Assembly (NCBI RefSeq): GCF_003971195.1
Contig: NZ_CP034593.1
Coordinates: 62,001 to 126,000 of the forward strand
Source: Flaviflexus ciconiae
Lineage (GTDB): Bacteria; Actinomycetota; Actinomycetes; Actinomycetales; Actinomycetaceae
Length of the DNA stretch: 64,000 nt
Direction: 5' to 3'
The notes below the pieces were generated by a model, which saw nothing but the letters and a program-made list of their open reading frames with translations, did not search any database and was not told the DNA's origin. Within the stretch, counting starts at the first letter, position 1. Each line of letters starts with the position of its first letter. The translations under genes were made by a program, and so were the position numbers. Below are positions 43,389-52,096 of this stretch, piece by piece.

Positions 43389-44276
43389 CTAGCCGGCCGT
43401 GCTGAGACCGGCCTGAGCTATCTCGCGCTGCTGAGGGTCTCCCGTTTCAATCGCGTATAGGGCATATCCCAGCGGTGAAGCTGCCATGTACTCCGCACAG
43501 TGTTCCCTGATCCTCGACCAGACGCTGCCGCCGTGCTCGCGGTATCGATCGAGCATGACGTCAAAAGCTTCGGGTGCGGCGGAGGCATGGAAGAGCGAGA
43601 AGTCCCGAACGGGATCGCTAACCTCCGAGGTGGTCCAGTCAAGAACCGCGGTGATTCGATTGCCCTCCACGAGGGTGTGTGCCGCATAAATCTCGCCGTG
43701 GGTAAGCACAGAGAAATCCGGCCACAGCTCATCATCAGCCAACCAAGCATTCCACCTATCCATGAGGAATCCCGAGATGCTGAACTCCTGAGATACCCTA
43801 TCGATCGTGCGCTGCCAATTCTCCCGCACATCTCGTGGGCTACGGACAGGAATTCCGATCTCTGCGGCCCTCCTTGTGTCGATGGAATGAAGTTCGTAGA
43901 AGAGATCACCCATGTCCCGCGCGTACTCCACAGACGCCATGTCAACATGAAAAACGGGGTTCCCGTTTTCGTCTAGTGTCAGGCCTGGCTTACCCGGCAA
44001 CAGCGGGTACGCAATCAGTTCTGGGGATTGGATCCGCCAATCGGGGACCGCAAACGACAGATGTGGGGAGACGAGCTCAAGAACTCTTGCTTCGATAGCA
44101 GCACCGTCGGCAAGGCCCTCCCTGCGTGGTACGCGCAGAACCCACTCCTCGCCGCCATAATCAGACCCAATGACCACGCGGTAGTCGAGCCCCATGTCAT
44201 TGACCTTCAACGACTCAGGGTCGATATTCAGCCCGTGTTTCTGGGCAAGAGCAAGGAGATCGGCCGCCTCATTCAT
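43389..44276 (-). CDS. Macrolide 2'-phosphotransferase-like protein (Mph)
   Basis: About 295 residues from ATG 44276. Landmarks are the N-terminal DYRVVIGSDYGGEEWVLRVPRR with the ATP-binding Lys/Arg region, then PDWRIQSPELIAYPLLPGKPG, catalytic loop VLTHGEIYAAHTLVE (HGE, where many APH proteins have HGD), and AVLDWTTSEVSDP, as in macrolide 2'-phosphotransferases. Length fits Mph. Mph enzymes inactivate erythromycin-type macrolides using GTP. Chromosomal copies in actinobacteria are often intrinsic. A longer start (44390) would add 38 unlike residues. Activity on macrolides is inferred from family resemblance. Confidence 0.8.
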   Translation of the reverse strand: MNEAADLLALAQKHGLNIDPESLKVNDMGLDYRVVIGSDYGGEEWVLRVPRREGLADGAAIEARVLELVSPHLSFAVPDWRIQSPELIAYPLLPGKPGLTLDENGNPVFHVDMASVEYARDMGDLFYELHSIDTRRAAEIGIPVRSPRDVRENWQRTIDRVSQEFSISGFLMDRWNAWLADDELWPDFSVLTHGEIYAAHTLVEGNRITAVLDWTTSEVSDPVRDFSLFHASAAPEAFDVMLDRYREHGGSVWSRIREHCAEYMAASPLGYALYAIETGDPQQREIAQAGLSTAG

Positions 44277-44444
44277 TCCACAACCCTGACGCAAACGAGG
44301 ATGAAGAGCAAGAAGAGACCAAGGACCATCGGCAAGGCAAAGACGAGAGCGGTGAGAAAAGTGGGGAAGTAGTTTCGCGAGGGTAGTCACGAGTGGTGAA
44401 CTCTGCGTCTGCCGATGAGTAGCCGGCGGGCCTAAGATGATCGC

Positions 44445-45563
44445 ATGAGCTGTTCAATCATCGAACCGAACGAACCCGTCGACATCGGACCTTCTGTCCC
44501 CTCCACCAGGAGAACAGGAGAGTCGTCCTTCGCCGAACTGACCACCATCGGAACCGGTGGCCCCGTGGGGGAACTCGTGAAGGCAACGACCGAAGAAGAG
44601 ATCGTCGATGCCGTCAGGGACGCTGACGAGAACGGAATCGATGTCCTTGTTCTCGGTGGTGGGTCCAACCTACTCGTGGGGGACAGTGGGTTTGCTGGTC
44701 GCACCGTCATCGATATGCGGAACGAGATCGAGCAGGTCCAGGTATCTGGATGTGGGGGAGCGATCCTTAAGGGAACCGCGGGAACCCCCTGGGACGAGTT
44801 CGTCAAGGTCGCGATCTCCCAGGGCTGGAATGGCATCGAAGCCCTCTCCGGAATCCCCGGCTCTCTCGGTGCCACTCCCGTTCAAAACGTTGGTGCCTAC
44901 GGTCAGGAAGTCTCCGAAACGCTCTACTCCGTGCGCGTCTACGACCGCGAGAAGAAGAAGCGTACCGACCTTGCTCCCATTGAACTGGGGCTGTCCTACC
45001 GCAATTCGTACCTCAAGAAGTCCACTGCCGAATGGGGTGCAACGGGACGGTGGGTGGTCCTGTCGGTGACGTATCAGCTGGGGCTCGCAACCCGCTCAAC
45101 CCCGATCGCCTACCAGCAGCTCGCCAATGCTCTAGGCGTTGAAGTAGGCGAGCGAGTACCCACGATAGATCTACGAGAAGCAGTTCTTGACCTCCGCAGG
45201 TCCAAGGGCATGGTCCTTGACGATGCTGACCGCGACACCTACTCTCTCGGCTCGTTCTTCACCAACCCCATCATTGACGAAGCGCTCATCCCCGTAAACG
45301 CCCCGAAGTACCCGTACGGGAGCCAGTTCAAGACCTCCGCTGCGTGGCTTATCGACAACGCCGGCTGCAAGAAGGGATTCGGTGCCGACCTGACAGAAGG
45401 CAGAGCCTCCCTGTCCACCAAACACACCCTCGCCCTCACCAACAGGGGAGGTGCCACAACCGATGACATTCTGACCGTGGCACGGGAAGTGCGCTCGCGG
45501 GTGGAGGACGCTTACGGCATCACCCTCGTCAACGAGCCCTTTATCCTCGGGCAGACCCTGTAA
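44445..45563 (+). CDS. murB: UDP-N-acetylenolpyruvoylglucosamine reductase
   Basis: 372 residues. FAD-binding landmarks are FAELTTIGTGGPVGELV, LVLGGGSNLLVGD and GWNGIEALSGIPGSLGATPVQNVGAYG; the catalytic region has LGLSYRNSYLKK and LGSFFTNPI. It reduces UDP-GlcNAc-enolpyruvate to UDP-MurNAc for peptidoglycan synthesis. The insert before the last domain fits a type I MurB. It is transcribed away from the macrolide-kinase-like gene. ATG 44445 could be a few codons off. Confidence 0.95.
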   Translation: MSCSIIEPNEPVDIGPSVPSTRRTGESSFAELTTIGTGGPVGELVKATTEEEIVDAVRDADENGIDVLVLGGGSNLLVGDSGFAGRTVIDMRNEIEQVQVSGCGGAILKGTAGTPWDEFVKVAISQGWNGIEALSGIPGSLGATPVQNVGAYGQEVSETLYSVRVYDREKKKRTDLAPIELGLSYRNSYLKKSTAEWGATGRWVVLSVTYQLGLATRSTPIAYQQLANALGVEVGERVPTIDLREAVLDLRRSKGMVLDDADRDTYSLGSFFTNPIIDEALIPVNAPKYPYGSQFKTSAAWLIDNAGCKKGFGADLTEGRASLSTKHTLALTNRGGATTDDILTVAREVRSRVEDAYGITLVNEPFILGQTL

Positions 45564-45909
45564 CGAGACCCGCCTGCCAGCAACAAACCCTACTGTTGGG
45601 ACTACCTGGTCGAAACATGATGGCGCGGGCGAAAGACTAATACATCATTCGGGCTCAGAGTCCGGATAACCGAATGCGCTAAGAGTTAAGGCATGCTCCC
45701 CGCGCCAAGCTGAATTGTCAGCTCAGGACGTGGGGAGCATACCTCTGCGTACTCGGGGTGTTTGTTGTGGAATTGTCCCGTCGATCCAGGCAGGAGCGAC
45801 GTTCGCATCTGAAGCGGAAAGCCTGCGGTCAGAGAACGTCGTGTTGCGCGGTCGATGTTGCCCCGGTGAGACAACTGGGAACTGCTCAGACGGTGACGTC
45901 CGGATGCGA
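45564..45909. other. Gap holding a compound inverted repeat
   Basis: No gene is convincing between murB and the convergent MFS gene. Besides the stem-loop at 45693-45740, a few short minus-strand frames exist without ribosome sites. The region is of similar composition to the flanks. Confidence 0.35.
45693..45740. terminator. Two-level hairpin (terminator candidate) after murB
   Basis: Outer arms ATGCTCCCC (45693-45701) and GGGGAGCAT (45732-45740) pair perfectly; inner arms AGCTGA (45708-45713) and TCAGCT (45718-45723) close a 4-nt loop. The outer core matches the hairpin at 5825-5849. It lies between convergent genes. Confidence 0.5.
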
Positions 45910-47130
45910 CTATGAGCCGCTACGGTTAGCGGGCTTAGGAGACTTCGCTGAGTCTTTCTCCTTGGTGGGGAGGACCACCGAAAGCAGGGCAATGAGAAGG
46001 CCGGCGATTGGCAGGAGAATGAGGCCGGTGCGGATACTCGTGCTGTCGGCAATGAAGCCAATCAAGGGCGGAGTACCGAGGAAGCCGAGTCTCATGAGCC
46101 ACGAGATCATCGTGATTCCCGTGCCCTCCTGGAGTCCTGGAAGCTTATCGGCGCGATCAAAGGCCGAGGGCACAATCGTGGCACAGCCATAGCCGGCTGC
46201 GGCGAAACCAATGAGGGTGCCGGGGACCGAGGGGAAAGCCAGAGCGAGCCCAGCGCCCACTGCGCCGACAAGGCCGCCGACGAAGGCGACGCGGCGGTTG
46301 CCCCAGCAGTCGACCTGACGGTCACCAAGGATACGGCCAATGAACTGACCGCCGACAAGCGAAATGTATCCGAAGGCCGCGATTGCCTCCGGTGTGTTGA
46401 GGAAGTCGGTCATGTACAGCGCTGCCCACGAGTTACCGATCTCCTCGATGATGGAGCCGGCAATCGAAATAAGGACCAGAGCGGCCAACATCCACACCAC
46501 ACGCGGTTTCGCGACGCCAATGCTCGCCTTCATTTCCTCCGAATCGGCCACGTGCTCTTCGTCGGCGACAGGATCTCGCCCCGGTAGGGAGTTCGCCTGA
46601 GCAAAGAGACAGACGACTGAGAAGATCACTGCGACGATCCCCAAATGTAGGGGGAGCGGTAGGTCCAGTGCGATGGCGAGAGCCGACATGCCGCCACCGG
46701 TGACGGCACCAATTGACCAGATCGCATGGAAAGAATTAATGATTGATCTGCCGTAGGCCTGCTGGACAACCATGGCGTGAGCGTTTTGCCCAACATCAGA
46801 AATCGCATCGAGCCCACCCGCCAAGAAAAGCATGATTCCGAACAGGGCAACGCTGGGGGAGGACCCCGCAAGAACGAGTGCGATTGACGTGAGAATCATG
46901 CCGGTCGTTGCCACACGAGCGGATCCGAAGCGCCGCACAAGAGTCGCAGAAGCGAGCCCGGCGGCGATCGCTCCCACCGGGAAAAGAGCGATCGTGAATC
47001 CGTATGCCGAGTTACTCAGCTCGAACATGTCCTTGATCTCCGGGTAGCGCGGAAGGATATTCGCGAACAGAACGCCGTTCGTGAAGAACATGGCGGCAAC
47101 CGCGATGCGAGCGCGGCGGATTTCAGTCAT
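45910..47130 (-). CDS. MFS transporter
   Basis: About 406 residues with twelve hydrophobic segments. Starts MTEIRRARIAVAAMFFTNG, with the inner-loop motif AGLASATLVRRFGSARV after segment 2 (motif A-like) and a central cytoplasmic loop with charged residues (DPVADEEHVADSEEM). It resembles the fucose-permease/YbjJ-type branch of the superfamily. ATG 47130 is preferred to an upstream codon that would read through the operator. It diverges from a TetR gene with a palindromic operator between, so drug or metabolite efflux under TetR control is likely. Confidence 0.9.
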   Translation of the reverse strand: MTEIRRARIAVAAMFFTNGVLFANILPRYPEIKDMFELSNSAYGFTIALFPVGAIAAGLASATLVRRFGSARVATTGMILTSIALVLAGSSPSVALFGIMLFLAGGLDAISDVGQNAHAMVVQQAYGRSIINSFHAIWSIGAVTGGGMSALAIALDLPLPLHLGIVAVIFSVVCLFAQANSLPGRDPVADEEHVADSEEMKASIGVAKPRVVWMLAALVLISIAGSIIEEIGNSWAALYMTDFLNTPEAIAAFGYISLVGGQFIGRILGDRQVDCWGNRRVAFVGGLVGAVGAGLALAFPSVPGTLIGFAAAGYGCATIVPSAFDRADKLPGLQEGTGITMISWLMRLGFLGTPPLIGFIADSTSIRTGLILLPIAGLLIALLSVVLPTKEKDSAKSPKPANRSGS

Positions 47131-47143
47131 CGAAAATGGCACG

Positions 47144-47157
47144 TGTACGATCGTACA
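47144..47157. promoter_or_regulatory. Palindromic operator for the TetR regulator
   Basis: TGTACGATCGTACA is a perfect 14-bp palindrome 13 bp before the MFS start and 56 bp before the TetR start. Position and symmetry suit a TetR dimer that represses both genes. Confidence 0.7.
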
Positions 47158-47213
47158 GGTGTAATCGACTGTAGGAAATCGTTGCCGTTGTGTGGTTGGC
47201 AACCGGAGGGACA

Positions 47214-47765
47214 ATGAGAACGAAGCATGCGAGGGATCCCGAGCGCAGGCAGAGAATCGTTAACTCGTGCCTGGATTCGATCGTTGAGTACGGTGTTGCT
47301 GGAACGTCTCATCGCAAGATTGCGGCCCTTGCAGATGTTCCCCTCGGGTCCATGACCTACTACTTCGACGGCATGGAAGATCTGCTAAGAGAAGCCTTCG
47401 GGCTTTTCGTGGAAGAGCGTACGGCGGAACTAGGCCAGCTCATGGGTGATGTTGAGTCTGCTGAACAGCTCCGGGACCGTTATGTCTCCTACGTATCCGA
47501 TGTGCTTCTCGACTCGCATCGCAATCTTGTTCTTACCCTCGAGCTCTACACCCTCGCGGCACGTAAACCTGACTTCCGGACGCTAACTGGTGGATGGATG
47601 GCTGAGACGCAGGAAGCTCTCGGCAGGTTCGTGGACGAGGAAACGGCCGTCCATCTCGATGCCCTTATTGAGGGGCTCTCACTCCACCGTGCGCTTGGTC
47701 AAGGCGGAATGGACCGGACATTTGTTGAGAGAGCATTTGACCGTGTTATGGGGGTGTCGGCCTAA
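47214..47765 (+). CDS. TetR-family transcriptional regulator
   Basis: 183 residues from ATG 47214 with GGAGG 6 nt upstream. The N-terminal helix-turn-helix is VAGTSHRKIAALADVPLGSMTYYFDGMEDLL, the canonical TetR pattern; the C-terminal ligand domain is all-helical (residues about 75-183). It probably represses the divergent MFS gene and itself through the palindrome between them. The ligand is unknown. Confidence 0.92.
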   Translation: MRTKHARDPERRQRIVNSCLDSIVEYGVAGTSHRKIAALADVPLGSMTYYFDGMEDLLREAFGLFVEERTAELGQLMGDVESAEQLRDRYVSYVSDVLLDSHRNLVLTLELYTLAARKPDFRTLTGGWMAETQEALGRFVDEETAVHLDALIEGLSLHRALGQGGMDRTFVERAFDRVMGVSA

Positions 47766-47892
47766 ACCCTACGGCCTGCCGTGTTGTTCTTCAGAACCTT
47801 CGGCAGGTTCGGGTATGTGTGAGTATCCAATAGTGTGGGTGCCAACCGCGATGATCGGGACCCTCACACTCGATCCTGTGGAATCACACTTT

Positions 47893-48528
47893 TCAGGCGT
47901 TTGCGGTACTCGGTGAAAAAGTTTCTACCTTCGCGTAGTCCGAACCATCATCCGGCCTGGACTTGTAGTACCGCATTGCAACGACAACAAGGATTGCGAG
48001 AGTGATGAGCGCTGTTATGAGGCCGGCCGGCGTCGACTGGGTGAAGCCGAGAACCAGGTAGCCGAGGATCGAGGCGACGCTCGTAATAACCGCGTACGGC
48101 ATCTGGGTGACGATGTGGTCGAATGAGTCGACCTGGGATCCAATCGAGGACATGAGCGTCGTATCCGACAGGGGAGAGGTGCGCTCACCGAAGACACAGC
48201 CCGCAAAGACGGTGCCGATGACGTGGATGGGGAACCAGGGATCGATGTTGACGACGACTTCTGCGTCGATCGGGATTGTCAGGACTACGGTGCCAAGGGT
48301 GGAACCCATGGCGTAGGACATAAATACGGAGACGACGAACAGGCCGAGGGGAAGGCGAGCAACGGAGACGTTGTTGGTCTCGATGACAACGGCCAGGTAT
48401 GCGCCGACGCCCGTGCCCTTCATGACCTCAGCGGTCACGAGAGTAAGGTAGAGACCGACGGCGGACTGAAGGATGTTGAGGACACCGGTGCCGCCGCTCT
48501 TCGCAACGGCTCCGAGATTGACATGTTT
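47893..48528 (-). pseudogene. Na+/H+ antiporter NhaC-type, C-terminal fragment
   Basis: An open minus-strand stretch of about 211 residues has no normal start. It enters at NLGAVAKSGGTGVLNI and continues through VTAEVMKG, YAMGSTLGTVVLTIP, FGERTSPLSDTTLMSS and MPYAVITSVASILGYL, all typical of the C-terminal half of NhaC-type antiporters. A TAG lies just upstream at 48529-48531, followed by the terminator of the next gene. The N-terminal half, about 250 residues with half the membrane segments, is missing from the window. It is therefore a truncated gene; a short product from GTG 48438 is conceivable but unlikely to be functional. Confidence 0.8.
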
Positions 48529-48557
48529 CTAGAAGACCCGTCTGCTGACGAGTTCTC

Positions 48558-48594
48558 TAGTGCGGTGGCCGCGATGTTCAGGGCCACCGCACTA
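48558..48594 (-). terminator. Hairpin after the reductase gene
   Basis: TAGTGCGGTGGCC (48558-48570) and GGCCACCGCACTA (48582-48594) form a 13-bp perfect stem with an 11-nt loop. It lies 40 bp beyond the reductase stop on the minus strand and beside the break point of the antiporter fragment. Confidence 0.75.
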
Positions 48595-48634
48595 TGAGTC
48601 AGATTCTGTGTGAATTCTTCTAGCGTAGAACTTG

Positions 48635-50575
48635 TTAGAGCTCGAATGCGAGAGCGTAGGCGTCGTTGACGGCGTCACCAACCTTGCGGGGTGCCACGCA
48701 GTCGCCAACGGTCAGGACCTGGGCGCCGAGTGACCCGCCAAGTTCCGTGGCCGGCTTGAGGCCAAAGGCGGTGACCACGGTATCGGCGTCGAGCTCGACG
48801 GTGCCCTCCGCGGTTTCGGCGGTAATGCCGTCGGTGCGGATTGCCTTGACGGTCGTGCCGGTCAGGATCTTGACGTCGTGCTGGTCGAGTACGCGCAGGA
48901 GGGAGGTTCGGTTGAGCATGAGCATGTCTCGAGCAACCTCGTCTGCCATCTCAACAATCGTGACTTCATGACCATCCTGTGCCAGTTCGAGGGCTGCGTC
49001 AGCACCGGACAGACCGCCGCCGCAGACGATAACACGCTTTCCGATCTCGGCGCCCTTGTGGAAGGCAAGAACGTCAACGCCGTTCTCTGCTCCCTCGATC
49101 GAGGACGGAACGAACGGGTGTGAACCGGTGGCGACCACAATGACGTCGGAGCCTTCCAATTCCGGCCCGCCCGGCTTAACCTCGTGGTTGAGCTCGATCG
49201 TCACGTTCTCGATCATGGCAATCTGGCGTTCCCACCAACCGATCATCTTGAACAGCTCACGCTTGAACTCCGGTGTTGCTGCCGGCAGGAGTACGCCACC
49301 AACGCGTTCCTCCTGGTCGTACACCGTGACGGTGTGCCCGCGCAGACCCGCGACGCGAGCGAACTCGAGCCCAGCGGGACCGGCACCAATGACCGCGATA
49401 TTCTTCGGGTTGTCGGTGGGAGTGATGATGCGTTCCGCTTCGTAGCCGACCTCGGGGTTGACCGCACAACCGATGGCCTTGCCGAAGAAGGCATTGCCGG
49501 TGCAGAGCTGGTTGCAGCGGATGCAGGGGCGGATGTCGTCGGCGCGACCCTCGCGCAGCTTGTTCACCAGATCGGGATCGGCAATGAGGCCGCGACCGAT
49601 CACAATGAGGTCGGCCTCGCCACGCTCGAGGATATTCTCACCGTTCGCGGGCGTAATATTGCTACACGCACCCACCGGAATCGTGGCGATGGACTTCACG
49701 CGAGCAGCTGCTGAGGTCATGCAGTCGTCACCCAGGTAGTAGGGCGGGAACACGTAGTCCATAGCCTCGTACGAGCCGTCGTCGCACAGGATCATGTCGA
49801 GGCCGCCGGCCTCGAGTGCGCCAATAAGGTGTTGTGTCTCCTCCCAGGTGCGGCCACCCTCGAAATGGTGGTCGACGGAGATACGGAACGAGGTCGTGAC
49901 GCCCGGTGCGTTCGCCTTGATCGCCTGGAGGCATTCGACCGCGAAGCGGGCACGGTTCTCCGGGGAACCGCCGTACTGGTCGGTCCTGCGATTCCAAACC
50001 TCAGACATGAACTGGTCAATGAGATAACCGGTGTGGCCGTGAAGATCGATGACGTCGAAGCCAGCCTCGCAGGCGCGGCGTGCCGCCTCGCCCGTGCGCT
50101 TGACGATGATCTCAATCTCTTCCGTGGTCTGCGCGCGACACTTACGGGACGGATCGAAGAAGTACGTGTTGTCGGAGGAAGAAACGGGCTCCATGCCTAT
50201 CTCGTCGTAATACTAGTTGTTGCGACCAAGACCCGCCGTCAGCTGAAGACCTGCGAGACCACCCTCGGCGTGAACAGCATCGGCAATGCCCTTGAGGCCG
50301 GCTGTGTGTTCATCGGTGTCGGCGCGGGCAAGGCCCGGAGCGATCGGTTCGAGGTCGGACTGCAGAAAGGTCACTCCCGTGAGGACGAGGGCGGTTCCAC
50401 CGCGTGCGCGAGAGCCGTAGTATGCAGCCTCGCGCGGAGTGGAGCGACCATCCTCAGTTCCCATCTCGGTACCCATGGGTGCGAGGATCACGCGATTCGG
50501 CAACGTAATGTTGCCAACCTCAATGGGTGAAAGAATCATATCGTATTGCACTGATGATTCTTTTGTTAAGGTCAT
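48635..50575 (-). pseudogene. Old-yellow-enzyme/2,4-dienoyl-CoA reductase-like protein with in-frame amber stop
   Basis: The whole interval is in one frame (about 646 codons) and is interrupted only by TAG at 50213-50215. The N-terminal FMN barrel begins IEVGNITLPNRVILAPMGTE, then AGFDVIDLHGHTGYL and GEADLIVIGRGLIADPDLV. The 4Fe-4S Cys cluster is CIRCNQLCTGNAFFGKAIGC; FAD and NAD domains follow with IAVIGAGPAGLEFARVAGLRG and VIVCGGGLSGADAALEL. This is the FadH/NADH:flavin oxidoreductase architecture. The conserved sequence resumes without delay after the TAG, so the stop is a point change. A GTG/ATG start at 50194 would lack the FMN domain's first strands. Confidence 0.85.
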
Positions 50576-50974
50576 GTTTTCTCCTCGTTCCGGATCCGAC
50601 TGAATCGACGATTAAATACACGACAATCTTCGCGAATCCAGTACTCAAGACTCCGGGGCCTAGGTCATCAGAAGTGATGTATTCCCTTGTGATAAGCGAA
50701 ATTCTCTGGAAGCAGAGTCATCCTAAGACCATCCGTTTTGCTCGTCTGTGGGACGTCGTTCGCACCTAGGACCACCGACCTAAGACTCGAAGGCAGGCCG
50801 CGTTTGCGTATGGAATGGGTAAGGAACCTTATTGGAAACAAGACTCGTCGGTGCGGCACATGGTTGGCAACTATTGCAATGCTGTGGTGGCTGGGCTGAA
50901 ACGCGGACACGACAACGAGAGACCGTACTCAAAGAACGGGACGAGTGTTGCGACGGTGAGGCATGGTGGGCGAC
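50576..50974. other. Gap with no recognisable gene
   Basis: About 400 bp between the reductase start and the adenosine deaminase stop, both on the minus strand. It should hold the reductase promoter at its left end. No frame with a ribosome site or motif is seen. Confidence 0.4.
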
Positions 50975-52015
50975 TCAGTCCGTGTTTCCCTGTTCGTATT
51001 CGTCAGTTGCCAGCCAGTCCCTAACCTCTGCACGCCACTTCGACTTCGAGTGTTCGGAGGCGAGGGAGGAATTGATGGATGAGATCGCCATGTCAGCCAG
51101 CTGGCGATCGGTGGCACCCAGATCGCGTGCGATTCGGTACTGGTCAGTGAGCCGGGAAAGGAACAAGAGCGGGTCGTCCGCCGCAAGCGCGATCTGTGCA
51201 CCCGACTCGAACAGGACCTGAAGGGGTACCGCGCTCTCGTCGGGGTAGACGCCGAGAGAAACGTTCGAGGCGGGGCACACCTCGAGGGCGATTCCGGCGT
51301 CGACGATGCGGGCAAGGAGGTCCGGGTCCTCTGCGGAGCGGACGCCGTGCCCGATTCGCGTGGGCTTCAGGTGGGCAACGACTTCGCGCAAGTGCTCGGG
51401 TCCCAGGAGCTCGCCACCGTGCGGCATAGCTGCCAATCCGCCCCGTCGGGCAATGTTGAACGCACCGGCCCACTCCGAGGTATTGCCGCGCCTCTCGTCG
51501 TTCGATAGTCCAAAGCCAATGACGTCGCCGGGCTGGTCGCCCGCGAAGGTTGTTGCGAGGCGCGCAAGTGTTCGTGCGTCGAGGGGGTGTTTCATTCGGG
51601 AGGCGGCCACAATAACGGCAACTTCGACTCCCGTGACACGACTCGTCGTGCGCGCCTCGTCCACAATGATCTCGAGGGCCGGGGTGAGCCCGCCAACGAA
51701 TGGCGCATAGGAGGTCGGATCAACCTGGATTTCGAGCCGACGTGAGCCTTCTTGCGCATCGTCCTCCGCCGCTTCGCGGATAATCCGGCGCATCGCTTCC
51801 TCGCTGGAGACGACCTTACGGGCAGCGTCGTAGGAGCGCTGGAACCGGAACCAGCCACGCTGGTCAGCGGGGACGGAAAGGGCAACGTTATCGACAAGAT
51901 TGGCGGGCAGTCGGATACCCTGCTGCTCTGCCATCTCGCGTAGCGTTGAAACCCGCATCGAACCGGTAAAGTGGAGATGCAGGTGCACCTTCGGTAGTTT
52001 GTCCAAGTCGCGCAC
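50975..52015 (-). CDS. add: Adenosine deaminase family protein
   Basis: About 346 residues. GTG 52015 is preferred because the family begins MRDL-x-x-LPK, and VRDLDKLPKVHLHLHFTGSM fits exactly; it leaves an 82-bp promoter gap to the divergent kinase. Zinc and catalytic residues are present: H-L-H in KVHLHLH, PHGGELLG with the catalytic Glu, RIGHGVRSAEDP with the His, and LAADDPLLF with the paired Asp residues. It deaminates adenosine to inosine; close relatives act on other adenine nucleosides or aminodeoxyfutalosine, and no menaquinone genes are adjacent to support the latter. Confidence 0.88.
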   Translation of the reverse strand: MRDLDKLPKVHLHLHFTGSMRVSTLREMAEQQGIRLPANLVDNVALSVPADQRGWFRFQRSYDAARKVVSSEEAMRRIIREAAEDDAQEGSRRLEIQVDPTSYAPFVGGLTPALEIIVDEARTTSRVTGVEVAVIVAASRMKHPLDARTLARLATTFAGDQPGDVIGFGLSNDERRGNTSEWAGAFNIARRGGLAAMPHGGELLGPEHLREVVAHLKPTRIGHGVRSAEDPDLLARIVDAGIALEVCPASNVSLGVYPDESAVPLQVLFESGAQIALAADDPLLFLSRLTDQYRIARDLGATDRQLADMAISSINSSLASEHSKSKWRAEVRDWLATDEYEQGNTD

Positions 52016-52096
52016 AGACTCAATCTGCCAAAGGAACCGGTTCCGCGCAAACGCCCTCACCGCGCCCGACTGAAGAAAGTTAGGGACAATAGCCAC

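Noticed and set aside
45686..45874. A 62-codon minus-strand gene between murB and the MFS gene
   Set aside because: It overlaps the two-level hairpin and has no ribosome site or recognisable motif.
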